A stretch of DNA of 64,000 nt from Closterium sp. Naga37s-1 (lineage: Eukaryota; Streptophyta; Zygnematophyceae; Desmidiales; Closteriaceae). The DNA is taken from the NCBI GenBank assembly GCA_947471745.1, contig CANJKZ010000084.1, forward strand, positions 658,501 to 722,500, given 5' to 3'. Positions 31,248 through 41,030 of the stretch are shown here, piece after piece. The notes beneath the pieces were generated by a model. That model did no database searches, was not told the origin of the DNA, and saw only the letters and a program-made list of their open reading frames with translations. A program made the position numbers and the translations under genes. The stretch's first letter is position 1. The number at the start of each line of letters is the position of its first letter.

Positions 31248-33244
31248 GTTGCAACACACACGACAATGAATTCTGCTTCAGCCGAGGAAAGTGACACGAG
31301 TTCCTGTTTTGATGAATTCCACGAGATTGGGCCAATTGGCTCGAGACGGAAGATGTAGCCTGTTCGTGACCGACGATCTGACGTGTCACCAGCGTGGTCT
31401 GCGTCGACATGTCCGCTGAGGTACATTTTGTCGATCGGTTTTCCTGTGTTGAAAATCAGCCCGACTGTTGGTGTTGCGACAAAGTAGTTTAGAGTGCGCT
31501 GAAGATCGAGATGGTGTTCTTCTTTTGGGCAGCGTAAAAACTCTGCGAGATAGCTTGCGACGTAAGCAAGGTCGGGACGGCATGTGACTGCTGCGAAGAG
31601 AAGACAACCGAGTTGCTGCTGGTACAGTTGTAGGCCAGCTGATGAAAGTTTGGTGTTGTTTAGGTCGTGCCCGGTGGGTGTAGATCGATAGGGTGTATCG
31701 ATGTAATCTTTAGAAATCTTGAAACGCTTAGCAAGTGACTCAGCATACTTCGATGCTGTGAGGTGCATGGCGGAGGAGGTTCGCGAAATATTTAACCCAA
31801 GAAATTGGGTTACTTCGGTGGAGACAGTTAAATCGAGAGATTTCTTCAAATCTGCTTCGATGCGATCACCCAAGGAAGTCGAAGAGCTGACGTAGAGAAT
31901 GTCGTCCACGTATGCCACAAGCAGCGCATAGCTCCCCTTGTAGTCTAGCCGATACATCCCGGGATCATGCGGCAGTTGTCGGAACCCAACTTCGGTCAGT
32001 TTTCTGTTCAAATGCTGCTGCCACAGTCGCGGTGCTTGTTTGATACCGTATAGTGACTTCTTGAGCTTGCAGACACTTGGCGGATTTGTCAGATAGGTGT
32101 GTGGATATTCGACATAGATTTCAGCATCGACGTCAGCGTACAGAAACGCGTTGGAAACGTCAATTTGTTGAAGCGGAAAGTTCTTCGCAGCTGCTTCACA
32201 GATGACGAGACGAACACTTGTGTGTCGGCTGACCGGAGCGAAAGTTAGCGTGTAGTCTACCCCATGAGTTTGGTCAAAACCACGAACAACCCACCTTGCC
32301 TTTTTTTTTTTTTCGTAAGAGCCATCAGCTTTCGTCTTCACCCTGAAGACCCATTTTCCGGTAAGAATATTTTTATTTACGGCTTTCTCGATGGGTATGA
32401 GCTCCCAAGTCTCCCGTTTTTTCAGGGTAGCCAATTCACGATCCATAGCTTCACGCCATTTTTCGCGATGTGGTCCTGAAAGAGCCTGTCGGGCAGTTTT
32501 CAGTTCTGCGACTTCTGTAGAATTGTGCTGTACAGCTGCTGCGAGTCCTAGTATCTGAAGCCCAGTTTGATAATTAGGACTGTCTTCGGTCCATCCTGCG
32601 AAATTGACAGGTTCACTCTGTTCACCACTTGCCCCCCCAATTTCGTCAGGATCGACGCGGATGCTGCTGTCAGTTACAGCTGGCATGGGGCATCGTTGGT
32701 CGTCCACCAGGTAAGTATGATGAACATCACGAACGTCCTCTGGATTAGCGTCGACAAGAGGAATGAATTCCGGGAATCCGGAAGAAGTGGTTGGTATACG
32801 TGGATCGGGAGCAGCTTCACGTGCACCGTCGAAGTCAGGTTCTTCGGTGGCAGCAAGTTTGGCGTCGGTGCTGGCGAATGAGCAAACACCGTGGAAAAGA
32901 GTGGCAGGATTACGCTGCGTGGTGAGATATTTTTCGAAGACGGTAAGGGTCAGATTTTCGTAGAAAATACAATCACGGGCAGGAACCAAAAGGCGACTGC
33001 GGTAATCCATGATACGCCAGGCAGAAAACTGCTTCTCAAGGCTGAGATGAAGACCCCACTTAGCACGTTGATCGAATTTTCCGAGCGGAGCAGTAGGAGG
33101 ACGGTATTGCACGACACACCCGAAAACTCGAAAAAAGTTTTGTAGTGCCCAATTTTCCTGTCCACAACAAGTGAGGTGATGCGTTGTTGGGTAAAGCCGA
33201 TGAAGACAGGAGGTTATGCAACAGTGTTGCATGGTCCATTGCAA
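31248..33244 (-). pseudogene. Element A RT and RNase H N-terminal part
   Basis: Minus strand. Integrase tail (FRVFGCVVQYRPPTAPLGKF), linker, then RT: WVFRVKTKADGSYEKKKKAR, QQIDVSNAFLYADVDAEIYV, SLYGIKQAPRLWQQHL and LLVAYVDDILYVSSS with intact YVDD. RNase H begins YLSGHVDADHAGDTSDRRSR and runs to SSAEAEFIVVC, where element C interrupts. RT itself shows no stop. It differs strongly from the short-LTR lineage and matches element F. Confidence 0.9.
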
Positions 33245-33560
33245 AGGGCCAGTAGAGTGGGCCGAGTTGAGATTGGGCGAGCAGAGCTCGCATCTTTTCT
33301 TGCAGAGTTCAATTGAGGCGTTCTGCTACAACGCTCTGTTGGTGAGCATGAGGAAGTGAGAATAGACGCCGTATGCCTCTCTCTTGCAGGTACGTCATTC
33401 AGACCTTGATTGTCGAAGGTCAGCATGACGGCAGCAGCCGTGGTTGAAGACGTGGGTACAACTCCCTCACGAGGAATGGTATCATCGGTGTAATCAATGT
33501 CATCTCGATGCTCCCATGGGCCGAGTGAGAGAATATTTTCGGAGTCGGCAGTGGTGCGCT
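33245..33560 (-). pseudogene. Element A integrase remnant with core deletion
   Basis: Reading toward the RT: linker TADSENILSLGPWEHRDDID, then VVPTSSTTAAAVMLTFDNQG, then an abrupt join near 33400 to YLQERGIRRLFSLPHAHQQ and ERLN, the end of the integrase core. The pre-integrase zinc region and the first two catalytic Asp of the triad, both present in F at 60230-60700, are missing. Frames also shift. Integrase is therefore lost. Confidence 0.8.
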
Positions 33561-33677
33561 TGTGAAGAAAGAATGGAATGAATGAACTAAGGAAGTGTGA
33601 GATACAAATATGAAACCTGTACCCCTTAGTGTCTACCCCACTACAGCCTACATAGGCTAGGTCATATATATCTGACA
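33561..33677 (-). repeat. Element E 3' LTR
   Basis: 117 bp, same family as the H 3' LTR at 50592-50708. Confidence 0.92.
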
Positions 33678-33881
33678 CACCCCCATAGGCAAAGTGGGGG
33701 AGAACTAGGGGTCACAAGACCAGTCAAGCAAAGCAAAGCAAAGCAAGCTCAGGGTGGATCACAATGTCACCACACATTCCGAGCATAGGTTCAAAGGCCA
33801 CAAGGCCAGTTCACATGCAGGATCATATATAAAAGGTAAACAAGCAGGTGCAGGTATATATAGATCACAGTACAAGTAAAG

Positions 33882-34330
33882 TCAAGAGGTAAGCAAGTGA
33901 GGCCAAGTAGGCACAAGACCTAGCATAGTACAGAAACGCTGATGATCACAAGGCTGAAGTGCCTTGGTGAAGATATCAGCAGTGTTGGCCTGAGAGGCCA
34001 CGTAAGCAAGGCGCAGCTGACCACGCTGCTGCAGCTCACGAGCAAGGAAGTAGCGAAGAGCAATGTGCTTCGTTCTGTGCTCCAGTCTGTGCTCCCGACA
34101 CAAGGCCAGCATGGCCTTGTTGTCTACGTACAGAACTGGAGGAGAACGAGGCTGCTCTCCCAGGTCAGTCAGCAGGTAGGTAAGCCAGCGTAACTCCTGT
34201 GCAGCCATGGCCCCTGCATAGATCTCAGCTTCACAGCTGGAGCTGAGAACAGAAGACGAACGGGTAGACCGCCACGAAACAGAGCCAGAACCAAGGCTGA
34301 AGGTGTAACCCAGTGACGACCGCTGCGTAG
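33882..34330 (-). pseudogene. Element E RNase H fragment
   Basis: Encodes the RNase H C-terminus (YVDNKAMLALCREHRLEHRT, KHIALRYFLARELQQRGQLR, ending WPHLLTS). It is preceded by the CEAEIYAG region in a shifted frame and then by the Gag start. Not functional. Confidence 0.85.
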
Positions 34331-34414
34331 GAAAAGCTGAAGATCATCTACCCAGACCTCAAAGTCGACCGCTCGACCCTCAGCATCAAATGTGAGTACA
34401 TTAGGATTTGCCAT
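34331..34414 (-). pseudogene. Element E Gag N-terminal stub
   Basis: ATG at 34414 gives MANPNVLTFDAEG, then DFEVWVDDLQLFL, about 28 codons, before the deletion junction. Confidence 0.85.
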
Positions 34415-34559
34415 AGCAGCAGGAGCAGCAGCAGTGGCCTAGTTACAGCAGCAGCAGTAGCAGCGCGAATCGACAGGGCGGGGCGGTTCGGCAGGGCGGC
34501 TTGGCTAGGCAGGGCGGCGCGGGTGCAGCAGCAAGCAGGTGCGGCGGTGCACTTACCAG

Positions 34560-35230
34560 TGGCGGACGAGGTGGGCCGCTACTGGTGGGGCTGGGCCGGG
34601 GCGCGTCAGGCAGGGCGGCTGCAGGCTCGTCAGCGGCAGCAGGGCCGCTACGATGGCAGCAGCTGCTGCAGCAGGGACGGCGACGGCAGCTGCTGCAGGG
34701 GTGGTGACGAGGCAGGGGCGGCGCCGCGGTCAGGGGCGACGCCGCGGGCAGGGGCGACGCCGCGGGCAGGGGCGACGCCGCGGGCAGGGGCGACACTGCG
34801 GGCAGGGGCGACACCACGGGCAGGGGCGACGCCGCGGGCAGGGGCGACGCCGCGAGCAGGGCAACGCCGCGCGGGTCCTGCAGGGGCGTTGCGACGAGGC
34901 GGGGCCGCGACTGGCGACGAGACGGGGCCGCTACGGGCGACGGGGCGGGGCCGCGAAGGGGCCGCGACGGGGCCGCTGAGGGGCCGCTGAGGGGGCCGAT
35001 AAGGGGCCGCGAAGGGGCTGATAAGGGGCCGCGAAGGGGGCCGATAAGGGGCCGCGAAGGGGCCGTTAAGGGGCCGCGTAGGGGCCGCTAAGGGGCCGAT
35101 AAGGGGCCGCGAAGGGGCCGCTAAGGGGCCGCGTAGGGGCCGCGAAGGGGCCGCAACGGGGGGCCGCGACGGGCCTCAGGAGCAGGGCAGGCCGCTAAGG
35201 GGCCGCGAAAGCGTAGGGCAGGGCAGAGCG
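34560..35230 (-). repeat. Element E leader minisatellite
   Basis: Blocks of cgggcaggggcgacgc units and of ggggccgcgaa or ggggccgataa units. Same position as the leader repeats in B, C, D, G and J, but different units. Confidence 0.85.
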
Positions 35231-35323
35231 CGAAGCGCGCTTCGGGCAGGTTAGGAGAAAATAAAATTAACGTGGTGGGCCCTTAGGAAGAAACGGTCCC
35301 ACTAGGGAACCCGCTCTATACCA

Positions 35324-35440
35324 TGTGAAGAAAGAATGGAATGAATGAACTAAGGAAGTGTGAGATACAAATATGAAACCTGTACCCCTTAGTGTCTACC
35401 CCACTACAGCTTACATAGGCTAGGTCATATATATCTGACA
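35324..35440 (-). repeat. Element E 5' LTR
   Basis: 117 bp, preceded on its left by the primer-site complement (ctctatacca). Confidence 0.92.
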
Positions 35441-35930
35441 GCGCTCAGGTACGAAGTTGAGGACGAATACACCATTCTGTTCGATTGCCGTGCCGAGATT
35501 CCTGTCTCCATATTTCAAAGTAAATTTTCCAGTTTCGCCAAGAAGAGTAATCCCATTCCGCATGAGCTGTGCAGATGACATCAGATTGAAGCCAAGTCGA
35601 GGAACGAGAAGTACATCGTTAAGGTGAAGACTGAAATCTTCTTCAACGGAATCAAGAATGATGTTACCCATCCTGTGTGCTGTAAGACGTTGATTGTTGG
35701 CGACGGTGACAACGCATGGGTTCTGAAGACGACGCTGATTGATGACGAAACGATTTTCTGAGGAACACATATGCTGGCCGCAACAACTGTCAAGATACCA
35801 TGTGTTGGGACCTTCCAAGCAAGGTATGTGCAAGGTTGGCGTAGACCTCGGGTGGTATGGGCGTATTGAGTTCATCGTTGAAGTTATTATGAACACGTTC
35901 TTCGGCGTCAGGATCGTAGACGGTTGAAAT
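35441..35930 (-). pseudogene. Element A protease region
   Basis: Encodes WYLDSCCGQHM followed by VTVANNQRLTAHRMGNI, LVPRLGFNLMSSAQLM and GVFVLNFVPE, the layout of a copia protease. The catalytic motif is D-S-C instead of D-S/T-G. Element F has the same DSCCGQHM. The frame is open up to the E insertion. Confidence 0.85.
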
Positions 35931-37358
35931 TGACGTCATACAATTAATAACTTCTTTCGCTTGTGTCTTGACAGGTGTAGCAGGTGGCTTCGTAGAGTTT
36001 GGCTTCGCAGTGTTCGGCTTCGCAGCTTCCGGCTTCTCAGCGTCACCTGAAGAATCTTTGGTGTGTTTCGATGCAGACCGCTTCCAAGATGGTTTATCCT
36101 TCGACCAGCAGGTATCGATAGTATGACATGCTTTACGGCAAAAGGAACAAACGGGCTTGTGACGTGGAGTAGAATAAGATCTGACTGTGTTATTAACCAC
36201 CTTTTTCCCTCCTCGAGCGTTGTGTAGGTCCATATCCTGCTGCTCGGTGATGAGAGCGGCACAGAGTGCCCCCTCAGACAACGTTGCTTGCATCCGAAGA
36301 ATAGAGCGACACTGCCGCCATTCTGGTCCAAGACCCGCGAGTAGCACCGTGTGAAACATAGCGTCGGGGAAGTATCCTCCACACTTCTGAAGCTGGTCGC
36401 GCAGATTTCAAGCGCGGTTGATATACTGCGTCACCTTCTCGCCGTTTATCATCTGTATATTTGACAGCTGCGTTAAGATTTTACTCTGGTTGACGGTGTC
36501 CTTTGCCATGTAAACCCCTTGCAGGTATAACCAAGCTGCTTCAGCAGGAGCGGTACTGGTACAAAAAGGACGAATACCAAGCTGTTCAGTCGGTGTCATA
36601 TTACGAACGAGAACTGTGTATGCAGTCAGCGACGCCGATCGAAAAGTGGCCTGTTGAAGTGGTGAGCCGTGAGATGGAAAGGGTGCAGTACCGTCGAACA
36701 ATTGCCAGAATCCCGCAGTTTGAACAAGAAGCTCGAATTCGAAACTCCAGGTATAAAAGTCTTGACTGTTAAATGGCATTGCCGTTTTAATCTTTGTTGG
36801 GTTTGCAGTAGCGGGAAGATAGTTTCCGGTGCCGTCAGCTGACTGTAACTGATAAAGTGATGGCATCTGTGATCCTTGTGATGCTTGTTGTCCTTGTCCA
36901 ACAGGAACAAAGGAGGAGTTGTTTGACCCGTCGCTCCTTTGTGGCATCTGTCCATGCTGATAACTGGAGTCATCAAGACTCATAGGAGCTGGAAACATCT
37001 GGTTAAGTGACAAGACGGCAGGATTGACACACTGTTGAAGATTTGTTGGCAGGTAAGCCCCTTGATATTGATATGGTCCAGTCGGTACAAAACTAGACTG
37101 TTGTCCTAGTTGATTAGTAGAACCAGTTACTGCAGCTGCAGCTGTTGTGGCTGCTGATGCCGCTGTTGCTGTGGCTGCTGCCGATGATGCCGCTGCTGCG
37201 GTTGTGTATACGGACTGATTGCTCAATGGCATGCCGTACATTGGTTGTTGCTTATATTGTTGTTACTGCAGATGAGAATTGTCAGCAGTTGGAGACGCTG
37301 TTGGGCGTGATGGGCTCGTATCAGAAGAGCCGTTGTTGGATCGTGGAGAGCCAGACAT
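35790..37358 (-). pseudogene. Element A gag
   Basis: Probable start at 37358 (MSGSPRSNNGSSDTSP) with an in-frame TAA about 30 codons later (LQ*QQYKQQPMYGMP). A TGA at 36408-36410 replaces Arg in NRA-NLRDQLQ. Gln/Ala-rich N-terminus, Gag core (DFYTWSFEFELLVQTAGFWQ), then a standard CCHC knuckle CSFCRKACHTIDTC (C-x2-C-x4-H-x4-C). A Lys/Pro/Thr-rich spacer leads to the protease. Confidence 0.87.
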
Positions 37359-37413
37359 AGTTGCAGAGTATGTAGTTGGAAGCTTGTAGAATCCTAAGAC
37401 GCTCGCAATACCA

Positions 37414-37848
37414 TGTTAGAATTTGAAATGACTGAAAAAGGATTGTATACTTAGGATGGTAGCTTCCTGTTGTAGCGAAAGTCTTTGTATGAGTTAAAGC
37501 CAGTTGTAGGAGGCTTTGTCTGGACTAATATAAGCCCATGTAGTGATATGTTTCAGGATATATGTCTCTGAAATCAGATATATTATAAAATGACAAACAT
37601 ACAGAATATATAGCTAGAATAAAGTACCTATTCGCATACTGTACTGAGCTATTTACGCTATTCGTGTTCTGAAAAAGTATGTGACTATTTGCAAGGCCTA
37701 TAGCTACTTGCTGACGTCATCCTAGGGCGCGTAGTGCTTTGCTGACGTCAGCCTATCGGTACTTTACTATTACGTGCGAAGTCTCGCACTGTACTAACTG
37801 TACTACACGAATTCCTTGAAGTGCTTAAGTCTCGATATTATCTCAACA
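37414..37848 (-). repeat. Element A 5' LTR (complete)
   Basis: 435 bp, with TG...CA ends. The primer-site complement (cgctcgcaatacca) adjoins on the left and TSD tgttt on the right. Confidence 0.95.
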
Positions 37849-37853
37849 TGTTT

Positions 37854-38397
37854 TACACCAAACTGTAGATCGCGTTCTGCCGATTGTAATCGAGTCGAAA
37901 ACATATAGGGTCGCGACTCTGATTCTCGCGCAGCTTGGTAGGGAGCAGGGCCTCAGATATCAGGAAAAAACCATGAAATTCCTGATTTTGGCAGTCCTTT
38001 TTTAACCTACACCGAAAAATCTGTGTTGAGATTTTTGTGGGACTGATCTTTCAGCCCTTTTTGTTAGGCCACACTGAAATTTCAGACTTTTTTTTCCCAA
38101 GTACACTGATTCCACAACGTTGTAACGAAACTAACACTGAAACCAATTCTTACTTGTTTCGTGTGGATTTGCCCGCGATTACAGGGAATCTCAGATTCCT
38201 GTGGTGCCAGCACTCCATTGGGCAGTTTCGCTCCAGCATAAAGCGTTGGCTAATCGGAATGTGGCGACCATGTGGTGCTTGAGGACTGCGAGGGTTCCTA
38301 CACCGTTGGCTGTGCTGGCAAGCATTGATGCTCCCATTCCCTCCAATCCAATCTCTCGTGTTACTTTTCCTCCTGTTTCTCTCTCCCTCCCTCTCAG
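37854..38397. other. Host DNA between element A and the HMGR fragment
   Basis: Continues the pre-insertion locus that ends at 9574. T-rich, with no recognised gene. The end (about 38360-38397) is a long pyrimidine tract closing in CTCTCAG, a good splice acceptor for the following exon, so much of this may be intron. Confidence 0.5.
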
Positions 38398-38664
38398 CCT
38401 GATTCCTCTCGTGCTTTCTCATCTCCACTAATACACGGCGTCATCAACACCAGAAACGGCGGGCTGTTGGGAATCGAACCCATCGCGAGCGCCGCCGAAC
38501 CTCTTCTTGTCTCACTGAACACATCGCTCCCGTTCGACACGATCCGCAGCGCATGCTGCGAGATGGTCGTCGGCCATGTGGCAATTCCCGTCAGTGTCGT
38601 AGGCCCGCTACGACTCGACGACGCGTAGTTTTTTGTGCTAATGGCGACGACCGAAGGCTGCCTT
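38398..38664 (+). pseudogene. HMG-CoA reductase exon fragment, broken
   Basis: In the frame containing 38551-38553, this reads EPLLVSLNTSLPFDTIRSA, then CCEMVVGHVAIPVSVVGPLR, LDDA, a TAG at 38626-38628, then FFVLMATTEGCL. The CCEM-x-VG-x-IPV-x-GPL and MATTEGCL strings are hallmark motifs of the HMGR catalytic domain, which makes mevalonate from HMG-CoA in sterol/isoprenoid synthesis. The open frame starts after a strong acceptor at 38397. Element G cuts the exon right after GCL, and the rest is not in the window. The stop and truncation mean a pseudogene or a disrupted allele. Confidence 0.75.
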
Positions 38665-38795
38665 TGTCAAACTTATATGCTATAGTCTGTCTAGACTGTA
38701 TTGGGGTAGTTCCTATAGGGTACAACACTTTTAGGTCTCCTACTTGTACCCACCTGCTTGCTAGTTCAGTCATTCCTTCCTTCACTATTCTGACA
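38665..38795 (+). repeat. Element G 5' LTR
   Basis: 131 bp, TGTCAAAC...CTGACA, followed by primer site TGGTATTCTGAGC and the GTTCCC-TCGT-GGGAAC hairpin. Confidence 0.92.
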
Positions 38796-38879
38796 TGGTA
38801 TTCTGAGCAGGTTCCCTCGTGGGAACGTTTTTTTTTAGGGCCCGCCACGATAACATTTGTTTTTCCTGCCCTGCCCGAA

Positions 38880-39412
38880 GCGCGCCTCGCGCCTGCCTCA
38901 CCTGCGCTGTCGCGCGCCCTGCCCTAGTGGCGCCCGTCGCGGCCCTGCCTTCTCGGCCCGTCGCGGCCCTGCCCTAACGACCCGTCGCGCCCCCCTGCTT
39001 TCTCGGCCCGTCGCGGCCTTGCCCTCTCGCCGCCTCATCGCGGCCCCGACCTAGCCGCCTAGTCGCGGCCCTGCCCTGCCACCACCCGCGGCCCTGCCTT
39101 GCCACCCGTCGCGGCCTACCCTAGCCGCCTGTCGCGGCCCTACCCTGCCGCCTCTCGTCGCGGCCCCGACCTTGCCGCCCGCCGCGGTCTCTGCCCTGCC
39201 ACTGCTTGTCTTGGCCCTGCCCTACCCTGCCGTCCAGCCGCGGCCCTGCCCTGTCGCGGCCCTGCACTGCCGCCGACGTGTCGCGGCCCTGCTCTTCAGC
39301 CGCCCCAGTCGCGGCCCTGCTCTACCGCCGCCAAGTAGCGGCCCTGCCCTGCTGCCGCCCCAGTCGCGGCCCTGGCCTAACCGCCAGCTGCGGCCCTGCC
39401 CTGCACCCGCTC
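38880..39412 (+). repeat. Element G leader minisatellite
   Basis: Repeats of cgcggccctgccct-type units between GGGCCCGCCAC (38838-38848) and CTGGTAAG (39413-39420). Confidence 0.8.
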
Positions 39413-39647
39413 CTGGTAAGCACCCGCGCCGCCCAGCCGAGCCACGCTGCTCTTCCGAGCCGCGCCGCCCTGCCGAGCCGCGCCGCCAGGAGCCGAGCCG
39501 CGCCGCCCAGCCAAGCCGCGCCGCCCTACCGAGACGCGCCGCCCTGCCGAGCCGCGCCGCCCTACCGAGCCGTACTGCCCTGCCCGCACTGCTCCTACTA
39601 CTACTGCTGCTTCTGCTGCTACTGCTCCTACTGCAACTACTACCGCT

Positions 39648-41030
39648 ATGGCTAGCCCTAATGTTCTTTCCTTTGATGCTGAGGCTGCGGTTGACTTTGA
39701 CGTGTGGGTTGACGACCTGCAGCTCTTTCTTCAGTGTGAATCTAAGGACGGAGTATCCCTTTTCGATCACACATCCAGTGTCTCTCCTGCGCCTGCTGCC
39801 AGTGCTGACAGTACGGTTCGCTCGCAATGGACCACTCGTGACGCTGTTGCTCGCCTTGCTGTTCGTAGTCACCTGTCGTCTGCTGAGTGCGCGCACTTTG
39901 GCCAGTACAAGACTGCTAAGTCTTTGTATGACACTGTCGTAGCGCGCTACTCCTCCCCTGCCACTGCTGCCCTCAGCCGCCTCATGCTGCCGTACCTGTT
40001 CCCTGACCTTGCCGCCTTTGCCACAGTCGCTGACCTCATTACTCACCTCCGCACTAGTGACGCCCGCTACCACGCTGCGCTTCCCACTGAGTTCTGTGCC
40101 AAGAACCCCCCCCCCATGTACATCACCCTTTACTACCTCGTCACCCGCCTCCCTGACTCCCTTGCTTCAGTCAGGGACCACTTTCTCTCCCTTTGCTCCA
40201 CCGAGCTCACCGTCGACCTGCTAGAGGAGCGCCTCACTGCAGCTGAGAAGAGTATCGTTGCTGTAGGTGCTTCTCGCGGCGACCGTCGCACCCCTTTCTT
40301 TGAGGGGTGTTCCCCTGTCCCCCACCTCCCCTCTGTTGCTTCTGCTGCTGCTGTCGACCTCGTTGGCACTGAGGAGGTCGGGGCTGCGTCTGCTCCTAGT
40401 GGGAGGCGCTGCAAAAGCAAGGGCAAGGGGGGCAAGGGTGGTGGAGGGGACGGTGGGGGCGGCGGTGGAGGCGGTGGAGGAGGCGGAGGGGGTGGCGGTG
40501 GAGGTGGGGGTGGTGGCGGGAGTGGGGGCTTCGGTGGCGGCGCTGGGGGTGGTGGAGGCAGCGGCAGCGCCTGTGGAGGCAGCGGCAGCGGTGGTGGAGG
40601 TGGCCGTGGCGGTGGTGCTGATCGAAGTGGAGCCGCGCAGCGTGGAGGCTTTGGTGGTAGCCAGCGCCAGCAGCAGCCGCGTTCCCATGAGACCCCGTCG
40701 GCCCAGCAGCTTCGTGAGTGGTACGCTGGGCGTGGGAGGTCTGGGGGTGTTGGTCCCTGCACTTACGTTCTTCACACCGGCGGGCGCCGTGGGGAGACGT
40801 GCGGGCTGCCACACACTACGCAGCGCTGCTTTGGTCGCCCAACTGACGCCTGGCGCGCCCAGTTTCCTGACGCTGTTGAGCTCCCTCGCTGGGGTGATCT
40901 GCTTAAGCAGAATGTTGCTATCTTTGATCTTGATTTCGATGCTATCCTTGCTGCCATGTATGCTGTGACTGATAGTGCTGAGGGTGATTGTTACCTGTGT
41001 GTTCCGCATGACCCGTCGGGCTTGCTGTAG
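39648..41030 (+). pseudogene. Element G Gag and start of protease region
   Basis: MASPNVLSFDAEAAVDFDVW, an in-frame ten-C tract (40106-40115, KNPPPMYI), a poly-glycine insert, zinc knuckle CTYVLHTGGRRGETCGLPH, then FDLDFDAILAAMYAV. Stops in PSGLL-TAG at 41028-41030, where a short piece of distal sequence has been inserted. Gag itself is open. Confidence 0.87.

Larger units (their letters stand above)
33561..35440 (-). mobile_element. Element E: 1.9-kb deletion derivative of the short-LTR copia lineage
   Basis: LTRs 33561-33677 and 35324-35440 (117 bp), TSD gcgct (33556-33560, 35441-35445). Only the leader, the first codons of Gag (MANPNVLTFDAEGRAVDFEV...), the end of RNase H (33882-34330) and the 3' region remain. 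The junction is near 34330, where DDLQLFL runs directly into RNase H sequence. Primer site, hairpin, GGGCCCACCACG (35272-35282) and CTGGTAAG (34552-34559 complement) are kept. Non-autonomous, yet it moved as a unit or was deleted after insertion. Confidence 0.93.
9575..37848 (-). mobile_element. Element A: Ty1/copia retrotransposon, host of nested insertions B, C(D), E
   Basis: Minus-strand LTR element bounded by tgttt on both sides (9570-9574 and 37849-37853), so the 5-bp TSD is intact although other elements have expanded it to 28 kb. LTRs begin TGTTGAGATA and end in CTAACA when read on the minus strand. The right LTR is complete; the left one is split by B. Next to the right LTR is a primer site reading TGGTATTGCGAGCG. 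At the left, a purine tract (GTGAAGGGGAG) adjoins the 3' LTR. Gene order gag, protease, integrase remnant, RT, RNase H is that of copia. The integrase core is deleted and gag has stops, so A is dead. Confidence 0.92.

Noticed and set aside
38460-38510. Possible tRNA gene on the minus strand (GGGTTCGATTCCC ending in aacagcccgcc)
   Set aside because: There is a B-box match but no A box or matching acceptor arm nearby. The same bases read as an HMGR exon in the plus frame, which explains the region better.
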